From: Methanoregula sp.
GTDB lineage: Archaea; Halobacteriota; Methanomicrobia; Methanomicrobiales; Methanospirillaceae
Direction of reading: 5' to 3'
NCBI GenBank assembly: GCA_026394695.1
Contig: JAPKXT010000002.1
Location: 1 to 17,334, forward strand
Length of the DNA: 17,334 bases
This document shows, one piece after another, positions 12,126 through 17,334 of the stretch. The notes beneath the pieces were generated by a model that saw only the letters and a program-made list of their open reading frames with translations, was not told the DNA's origin and did not search any database. The position numbers and the translations under genes were made by a program. The stretch's first letter is position 1; the number at the start of each line of letters is the position of its first letter.

Positions 12126-13328
12126 ATGAGCAGCATCATACTTGAAGCACGGGATGTCCGCTATCGTTATCCCCGGGGAATGGAAGCAATATGTGGTATC
12201 AGTTTCCATATACGGAAAAAGGAAAAAATTGCTCTTGTCGGACCTAACGGCGCCGGGAAATCCACGCTCCTGAAAATGTTCAATGGCATGATACGCCCGG
12301 ATTCCGGGCTCATGCTCTTTGCCGACCAGCCCCTCGGGTATGATACGATATCGCTGCGGATGTTGCGCAAACGTGTGGGTTTTGTCCTCCAGAACCCGGA
12401 CCGCCAGATTATTGCACCGACTGTATACCAGGATGTGGCATTCGGGCCAACCAATCTCGGGTATAGTGAGACCGAAGTAAAAGAAGCGGTGACAACGGCA
12501 CTCCGGCATGTGGGGCTGGAAGGTTTTGAACGACGCCCCCCCCACCAGCTTTCCGGTGGTGAAAAAAAACGGGTTGCTATTGCCGGTGTCCTGGCAATGG
12601 ATCCGGATGTACTCGTCCTTGATGAACCAACAAGCGGGCTCGATCCCTCCGGATCAGAAGATATTATGGAACTTCTTGATGAACTGAATCATGAAGGTAA
12701 GACAATCATCATCTCCACTCATAATGTTGAACTGGCATACCCATGGGCTGATCGAGCCATGCTGATGCTTGAAGGAAAGATCCTCGAGGAAGATATTCCT
12801 GAAGTGGCATTTGGGAACCCAGAGTATGTCCGCAGGGCACACCTCTCCCTCCCAACGCTTCTTGAATTGTATAGAGAACTGCAGAAAAGAGGCTTTCACC
12901 TCGAGGGGAAAAAACCCCACACGGTACTTGACATGATGCAGTGCATCGAGACAATATTTGAAAACACCCTCGGCCATATCCAGCCCGGGATGATTACCGT
13001 CTGCAACGTTGACCAGGATAACCGGGAATGTTTATCGGGATGGTTATCCCGCCGACAAGGGATATCCGTTGGCGCAATGGGGACCCGGGCAAAACAGCAC
13101 GCGGAAATTTCCCAAATCCGGCTGGATTTTACGTATGGAGTTATTGATAAATGTATTCTTAAGGCTCTGTTAGGTGAAGATACGCTTATCATGACAACGG
13201 AAAGCATGGTTCAACGTGTTAACCAGCGGGTTGATGCCTATTGCCGGGAAAGTGGTATCCGTATTACCGTAAACCAGCTCATTTCCGCCCCCGAATCCGC
13301 CAATGAAGAGAACGGGAGTTTAAAATGA
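12126..13328 (+). CDS. cbiO: Cobalt ECF transporter ATPase CbiO with C-terminal extension
   Basis: Residues 1-275 are a standard CbiO ATPase: Walker A GPNGAGKST (about 39-47), Q-loop FVLQNPDRQIIAPTVYQDVA, signature LSGGEKKRVAIAGVLAMDP (about 142), Walker B VLVLDEPTSGLD (about 162) and the switch His in ISTHN (about 197). The protein is 400 residues long, about 120 more than usual. The extra C-terminal domain (about 280-400; MITVCNVDQDN, VGAMGTRAKQHAEI, DFTYGVIDKCILKA) matches nothing I can name and could be regulatory or metal-sensing. The stop overlaps the start of the next gene in ATGA, so the two are translationally coupled. Confidence 0.93.
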   Translation: MSSIILEARDVRYRYPRGMEAICGISFHIRKKEKIALVGPNGAGKSTLLKMFNGMIRPDSGLMLFADQPLGYDTISLRMLRKRVGFVLQNPDRQIIAPTVYQDVAFGPTNLGYSETEVKEAVTTALRHVGLEGFERRPPHQLSGGEKKRVAIAGVLAMDPDVLVLDEPTSGLDPSGSEDIMELLDELNHEGKTIIISTHNVELAYPWADRAMLMLEGKILEEDIPEVAFGNPEYVRRAHLSLPTLLELYRELQKRGFHLEGKKPHTVLDMMQCIETIFENTLGHIQPGMITVCNVDQDNRECLSGWLSRRQGISVGAMGTRAKQHAEISQIRLDFTYGVIDKCILKALLGEDTLIMTTESMVQRVNQRVDAYCRESGIRITVNQLISAPESANEENGSLK

Positions 13329-14656
13329 CCGGCATACCCCGGATTATCATAGCCGGCACACACAGCGGGTGCGGTAAAACCACCATCGCAAGCGGCATTA
13401 TGGCTGCACTCACCGCACGGGGAATGAAAGTCCAGCCATTCAAAGTAGGGCCGGACTTTATCGATCCTTCACATCATACCCGGATCTGCGGGCGTTCTTC
13501 ACGGAACCTTGATCCATTCATGATGGGTGAACAGGGTTGCGTGGATACATTTCTGCGGGCAACGGATGGTGCAGATATTGCGGTGATCGAAGGCGTTATG
13601 GGGATGTATGATGGCGTGGATGGATCTGATTTTGCAAGCACCGCTCATATTGCGCGAATCCTGCAGGCACCGGTAGTCCTTGTAGTGGATGCCAAAGGCA
13701 TGTCCCGCAGTGTTCATGCACTGATTGACGGATATCGCCATTATGATCCATCAATTTCTTTTTCCGGTGTGATACTCAATCGTATAGGTAGTCCCCGGCA
13801 CCGCTCCATGATCGAATCTTCCCTGACCACTCCCGCTTTCGGGTGGATTCCAAGAAAGGAGAATCTTGTTGTGGAAAGCCGGCATCTGGGCCTGATGATG
13901 GCACATGAATCAGGAACAATGGCTGAATTTGGGAAGGTTATAGAAGAGAACGCAAATCTGGATGCACTTATTGCTTCAGCAACTCTTGCACCTCCGTTGA
14001 GACCCGGAACCCGACCGAACGAAACCGGACAACATGTCCGGACAACTATTGGGGTGGCTCTTGATGATGCGTTCTGTTTTTACTACCAGGATAATCTTGA
14101 CCTGCTGCGTCGGGCTGATGCAGAGCTGGTTTTTTTTAGTCCCCTCTCCGATCCACTTCCTGAGGTTGATGCTGTATATCTTGGCGGTGGCTACCCGGAA
14201 CTCCACCTCCCTGCACTCACATCTTCACGGTGCAGGCAGGACCTGAAAAAGGCGGCGGATTCCGGGATGCCGGTATATGCCGAATGTGGCGGGCTGTTGT
14301 ATCTTGCTGAAGAGATTACTGCTGATAAAACCTACCGGATGTGCGGAATCCTTCCAACCGCCGCCGAGATGACCCGGCAAATCCAGGCACTTGGTTATGT
14401 TAAAGGGGAAAGCATAGGGAACCATTCTATCCTTCCATCCGGCCAGCAGGTTACCGGCCACGAGTTTCACTATTCCCGACTTGAACCTGCACGCGATACC
14501 CGGTATGCACTGCGGTTATCACGCGGGAAAGGTATAGCTGCAGGATATGATGGTATGACCTGCCAGAATGCACTCGGTTGCTATACCCATGCATATTTTA
14601 CCATTGCATTTGCCCATGCAATAACTGATGCGGCAGCGAAGTTTTCAAATCGATAA
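13325..14656 (+). CDS. a,c-diamide synthase (CbiA / CfbB family)
   Basis: A 443-residue glutamine- and ATP-dependent amidase. The N-terminal half is a dethiobiotin-synthase-like domain with P-loop GTHSGCGKTT (about 11-20), VGPDFIDPSHH, RNLDPFM and EGVMGMYDGVDG. The C-terminal half is a class I glutamine amidotransferase with the nucleophile Cys in YAECGGLLYLAEE (about 321), HEFHYSRLEP (about 379) and the late HAYF. Two jobs fit: CbiA makes cobyrinic acid a,c-diamide for cobamides, and CfbB amidates Ni-sirohydrochlorin for coenzyme F430. Both are present in methanogens and hard to separate by eye; coupling (ATGA overlap) to a Co importer leans toward cobamides, but either holds. Confidence 0.9.
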   Translation: MTGIPRIIIAGTHSGCGKTTIASGIMAALTARGMKVQPFKVGPDFIDPSHHTRICGRSSRNLDPFMMGEQGCVDTFLRATDGADIAVIEGVMGMYDGVDGSDFASTAHIARILQAPVVLVVDAKGMSRSVHALIDGYRHYDPSISFSGVILNRIGSPRHRSMIESSLTTPAFGWIPRKENLVVESRHLGLMMAHESGTMAEFGKVIEENANLDALIASATLAPPLRPGTRPNETGQHVRTTIGVALDDAFCFYYQDNLDLLRRADAELVFFSPLSDPLPEVDAVYLGGGYPELHLPALTSSRCRQDLKKAADSGMPVYAECGGLLYLAEEITADKTYRMCGILPTAAEMTRQIQALGYVKGESIGNHSILPSGQQVTGHEFHYSRLEPARDTRYALRLSRGKGIAAGYDGMTCQNALGCYTHAYFTIAFAHAITDAAAKFSNR

Positions 14657-15017
14657 TCGTGCTCGTATCGATGGGGTACAGAAAAAATGGCTCTGGAGAA
14701 AACCTGATTTTGTTCATCTTTTCGTTGACGTAAAAAATACGAAGGTGACCCCCTCACTCCCCCAGAGGGGGAGGCAGCATGCGGGGTGTATCCCCTTGAC
14801 CCCCTTTTTGCAATCTGGTTAACCTTATGAGAGGTAATCGCAATGTGGGGGATGCCCAGGCGGCGGGGACGGAGGTGATACCAAAAGCCCAAAAGAGCGT
14901 TATGATTTAATATTTCTGAGCATTTCTACAGAGCCGAAAAAATCCCTTCTTTTATCACACAAGAGATAAAATTGTTGAACTGCGAACATATCCGTATCAG
15001 GATTCTGGTGAGAATTC
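14657..15017 (+). other. Intergenic region with hairpin, degenerate element core and ilvD promoter
   Basis: This 361-bp gap contains a perfect hairpin CTCCCCC-AGA-GGGGGAG (14757-14773), a C-rich tract after it, a degenerate copy of the element core (14837-14900), and a TATA-like tttaatattt (14906-14915) about 100 bp before the ilvD start. I see no gene in it. Confidence 0.55.
14837..14900 (+). repeat. Degenerate third copy of the element core
   Basis: The stretch from atcgcaatgtggggg through ggcggcggggacg to agagcgt aligns end to end with the 62-bp core of the terminal-repeat element in its copy B orientation (16867-16928). It keeps the GCC-GGC hairpin and the flanking GGGGAC but has lost the GCC-AAA-GGC arm. 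Neither terminal inverted repeat is found near it. It is either a decayed element or an independent use of the same structured motif. Confidence 0.5.
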
Positions 15018-16661
15018 ATGCGCAGCGATGATATAAAATCCGGATACCAGCGGGCACCTAACCGGGCGCTCCTGCGATCATTGGGGGTGACTGACCTGGA
15101 GATGGAACTCCCGTTCATCGGAATTGCCAATGCATATAATAACATTGTTCCCGGGCATGTCCATCTCCGCCAGTTGGGAGAGAAGGTGCATGAGGGAATC
15201 GCTGCCGCAGGAGGTGTTCCCTTTGAATTCGGCGTGATTGGCATTTGCGATGGAATTGCGATGGGTCATGAGGGAATGCGGTATTCCCTGCCATCACGGG
15301 AGAATATCGCTGATTCGATTGAACTTATGGTCCAGGCGCACCGGTTCGATGGACTGGTCTGCATAGGCACATGTGATAAGATCGTTCCGGGGATGCTCAT
15401 GGCAGCTGCACGGTGCAATATCCCCTCCATTGTCCTTACCGGAGGACCGATGCTCTCCGGGTATCAGGACGGCAAAGATCTCTCACTTATTGATATCTTT
15501 GAGGGAGTGGGTAAAGTCGCCGCAGGTGCAATGAGTGAACCTGAATTATGCGAACTGGAGTGTTGTGCAATGCCGGGCTGCGGGAGCTGCCAGGGACTCT
15601 ATACGGCAAACACCATGGCGTGCATGACTGAAGCGATGGGAATGTCGCTTTCGGGGTGTGCTGCAATTCCTGCCGTTGATGCGGCAAAGTTACGAATTGC
15701 ACGGGAGACTGGAGAAGCTATCATTCCGATGGTAAAAAAACAGGTCACACCCCGGGATATTATTACTAAAAAGAGTCTCCGGAATGCGATCCGGGTGGAT
15801 ATGGCGCTTGGGGGATCGACGAATACCGTGCTGCACCTGATGGCGATTGCCACTGAAGCAGAAGTTCCGCTCTCGCTTGAAGATTTCAATACACTGGCAG
15901 ACGCAGTTCCGCATATCTGCCATATGCAGCCCTCGGGTCCGCATTCCATGCAGACACTCTATCGCGCCGGGGGCATTCCTGCCGTGTTAAAGAGGCTGGA
16001 AAAGTATCTTGATGATTGCCCTACCGTATCGGGTAAAAAGATCCTGCAGATTGCAAAAAATGCCTCTGTGAAAAATGAGGATGTTATCAGGTCCACCCGG
16101 GATCCCATAAGTTCAGCAGGAGGGCTGAAAATTCTTTTTGGATCTCTGGCTCCGGATGGTGCCGTAGTGAAATGCGCTGCAGTTCCGAAGAAAATGTGGA
16201 AACATACAGGGCCGGCACGGGTTTTTGATGGCGAACAAAGCGCAATGAAAGCAATTCTTTCCCGTGAGATCAACGAGGGGGATGTGATAATCATACGTTA
16301 TGAAGGTCCACGCGGTGCTCCGGGTATGCCAGAAATGCTCTCACCCACATCAGCACTCGTGGGTTTTGGTTACTCAAACGTTGTTCTGATCACTGACGGA
16401 AGGTTTTCGGGGGGTACGCGTGGTCCCTGCATAGGACATGTCGCACCTGAGGCAGCAATTGGTGGACCAATTGCACTCGTTTCCGAAAATGACCGGATCG
16501 AGATCGATCTCTTTGCAAAAAAAATTGATATCTTAGTCGATAAAAAGATACTGTCGCAACGTAAGAAAACATGGAAACCTATAAAAAAATCGCTGTCCGG
16601 TGTGCTTGCCCGGTATGCCAAAACCGTTGAGCAGGCAAACCTCGGGGCAGTGCAACGATAA
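15018..16661 (+). CDS. ilvD: Dihydroxy-acid dehydratase
   Basis: A 547-residue IlvD enzyme, which dehydrates dihydroxy-isovalerate and dihydroxy-methylvalerate in valine, isoleucine and leucine synthesis, using an Fe-S cluster and Mg. Visible hallmarks are CIGTCDKIVPGMLMAAAR (cluster Cys and metal-binding Asp-Lys, about residues 115-132), CCAMPGCGSCQGLYTANTM (about 182-200), the MALGGSTNTVLHLMAIA block and the C-terminal GRFSGGTRGPCIGHVAPEAA. Length fits the family. The ATG at 15018 has GGTGAG 7 nt upstream. It stands alone behind its own promoter and is followed by a T-rich stretch (about 16668-16675). Confidence 0.97.
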   Translation: MRSDDIKSGYQRAPNRALLRSLGVTDLEMELPFIGIANAYNNIVPGHVHLRQLGEKVHEGIAAAGGVPFEFGVIGICDGIAMGHEGMRYSLPSRENIADSIELMVQAHRFDGLVCIGTCDKIVPGMLMAAARCNIPSIVLTGGPMLSGYQDGKDLSLIDIFEGVGKVAAGAMSEPELCELECCAMPGCGSCQGLYTANTMACMTEAMGMSLSGCAAIPAVDAAKLRIARETGEAIIPMVKKQVTPRDIITKKSLRNAIRVDMALGGSTNTVLHLMAIATEAEVPLSLEDFNTLADAVPHICHMQPSGPHSMQTLYRAGGIPAVLKRLEKYLDDCPTVSGKKILQIAKNASVKNEDVIRSTRDPISSAGGLKILFGSLAPDGAVVKCAAVPKKMWKHTGPARVFDGEQSAMKAILSREINEGDVIIIRYEGPRGAPGMPEMLSPTSALVGFGYSNVVLITDGRFSGGTRGPCIGHVAPEAAIGGPIALVSENDRIEIDLFAKKIDILVDKKILSQRKKTWKPIKKSLSGVLARYAKTVEQANLGAVQR

Positions 16662-16722
16662 TCAATGTATTTTTTAATAAAAAAATCGTGTTGGTTGCAA
16701 ATTTTCCCGCCATTTACAATAT

Positions 16723-16992
16723 GGGTATAGTGTCATTTTAACCACCAACTTTTATTGAAGATACGACGGAAAAAGTGAAGAATTAGAGTACCCAGATAAT
16801 TTTCAAAAAAAGGAATCCTTAGTGCTAAGTAAAGTGAATTCTGGGTTTATCCACTTTTTTCGGGTCTATCGCAATTTGGGGACGCCACAGCGGCGGGGAC
16901 GAGCCAAAGGCGAAGTTCCCAGGAGCGTTTGAATGAGTAGATACCATTCAATAAACAGATGATTTTTTAGTTGACAGAATGGGACTATACCC
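16723..16992 (-). mobile_element. MITE-like element with terminal inverted repeats, copy B
   Basis: A 270-bp inverted copy of the element at 732-999, with ends GGGTATAGT and ACTATACCC. It shares with copy A an identical 62-bp core (here 16867-16928) and an identical 31-bp end (16723-16753); the rest is alignable but strongly diverged. The bases TAT flank both ends (16720-16722 and 16993-16995), a possible 3-bp target duplication. On the plus strand here the core folds as CGCC-ACAGC-GGCG and as GGGGAC/GTTCCC around GCC-AAA-GGC. It sits between the ilvD terminator and the last codon of a HEAT-repeat gene, 5 bp from its stop. Confidence 0.82.
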
Positions 16993-16997
16993 TATTT

Positions 16998-17334
16998 TTA
17001 TTTTATCGCTTCGGTTATCGCTTCCTTTACCTTCTCGTCATCTTCTGTTTTAAGCGCTTTTTTAAGTGCCGTGTGCACATTTTTTCCCCCTACAGCACCG
17101 AGTATCTGAACTGCCATCATCCGGACATACCTGTTCTCATCTTTCAGCAGGATTATCAGCGGTTCTGTGGCGTCTGAGTCCCTGAATTCGCGCAGGCCTT
17201 TTGCTGCCATGTACCGCACGTGGTCCCGGGTATCATTGAGAGCCTGGATGAGGGGTTGGACTGCTTTTTCATCCGCAATCTTTCCCAGTGCTTCTGCAGC
17301 ACGGTACCGGGTCTCCCACTTGGGTTCCTTCATC
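16998..17334 (-). CDS. HEAT-repeat protein (C-terminal part)
   Basis: The visible 111 residues are consecutive HEAT/PBS-lyase-type helical repeats of about 31 residues: EPKWETRYRAAEALGKIADE, then DTRDHVRYMAAKGLREFRD, then DENRYVRMMAVQILGAVG, then KTEDDEKVKEAITEAIK. Such repeats form protein-binding solenoids; no enzymatic part is visible. The apparent Met at the right edge lies inside a repeat, so the gene almost certainly continues beyond the window. The stop is 5 bp from terminal-repeat element copy B, so the native C-terminus may have been altered by the insertion, although the stop codon itself is outside the element. Confidence 0.85.
   Translation of the reverse strand, partial: MKEPKWETRYRAAEALGKIADEKAVQPLIQALNDTRDHVRYMAAKGLREFRDSDATEPLIILLKDENRYVRMMAVQILGAVGGKNVHTALKKALKTEDDEKVKEAITEAIK

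Noticed and set aside
12102..12545. 147-residue minus-strand ORF opposite cbiO
   Set aside because: It is fully antisense to the Walker A and Q-loop region of a clear ATPase gene and resembles no family; its length follows from codon bias on the other strand.
14757..14773. GC-rich perfect hairpin after cbiA/cfbB as a novel RNA
   Set aside because: A single short hairpin at a transcript end; a terminator or common intergenic repeat explains it, though no T-tract follows directly.
732..16992. The whole segment between the two inverted element copies as one composite transposon
   Set aside because: About 15 kb of ordinary metabolic genes in both orientations lie between, the two copies are strongly diverged from each other, and the outer flanks show no shared target duplication.
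1..17334. CRISPR array or cas genes
   Set aside because: No regularly spaced direct repeats of 24-37 bp and no Cas-like protein were seen.

Overview
The window comes from a methanogenic archaeon, most likely of the order Methanomicrobiales (Methanoregula/Methanosphaerula-like; inferred from gene content, not searched). The grounds are a fused formaldehyde-activating enzyme/hexulose-phosphate synthase, a CbiMNQO cobalt-type importer followed by a CbiA/CfbB amidase, a COG1361 surface protein, an intron-containing tRNA-Trp, TATA-box promoters with several leaderless starts, and T-tract terminators.

Left part (1-3630). This is an accessory, partly decayed region. It holds the start of a VapC-like PIN toxin with an AbrB-type antitoxin (minus strand), a promoterless C-terminal fragment of IMP dehydrogenase, a 268-bp element with terminal inverted repeats, and a truncated HUH replication-initiator gene whose reading frame begins at the element's right end. 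An AT-rich stretch follows with an unknown membrane protein (plus) and a three-gene minus-strand cluster ending in a PemK/MazF-like toxin.

Middle (3630-6800). On the minus strand, in transcription order, lie an intact tRNA-Trp(CCA) gene with a 149-nt intron carrying a box C/D guide RNA, a PhzF-family gene, a second decayed tRNA-Trp copy, and fae-hps. In the decayed copy the anticodon and stems are lost, but the box C/D guide RNA is nearly unchanged. This is the most interesting object in the window: it looks like a tRNA pseudogene kept as, or turned into, a stand-alone C/D guide RNA able to methylate the real tRNA-Trp in trans.

Right part (6800-17334). On the plus strand are an acyl-CoA synthetase, a secreted membrane-anchored COG1361 protein, and the operon cbiM-cbiN-cbiQ-cbiO-cbiA/cfbB. 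The operon brings in cobalt (or nickel) and supplies an a,c-diamide synthase for cobamide or coenzyme F430. A near-perfect 29-bp palindrome lies in front of it. Then come ilvD, a second inverted copy of the terminal-repeat element (270 bp), and the end of a minus-strand HEAT-repeat gene. The two copies share an identical 62-bp structured core and an identical 31-bp end while the rest has diverged. A third, degenerate core lies upstream of ilvD.
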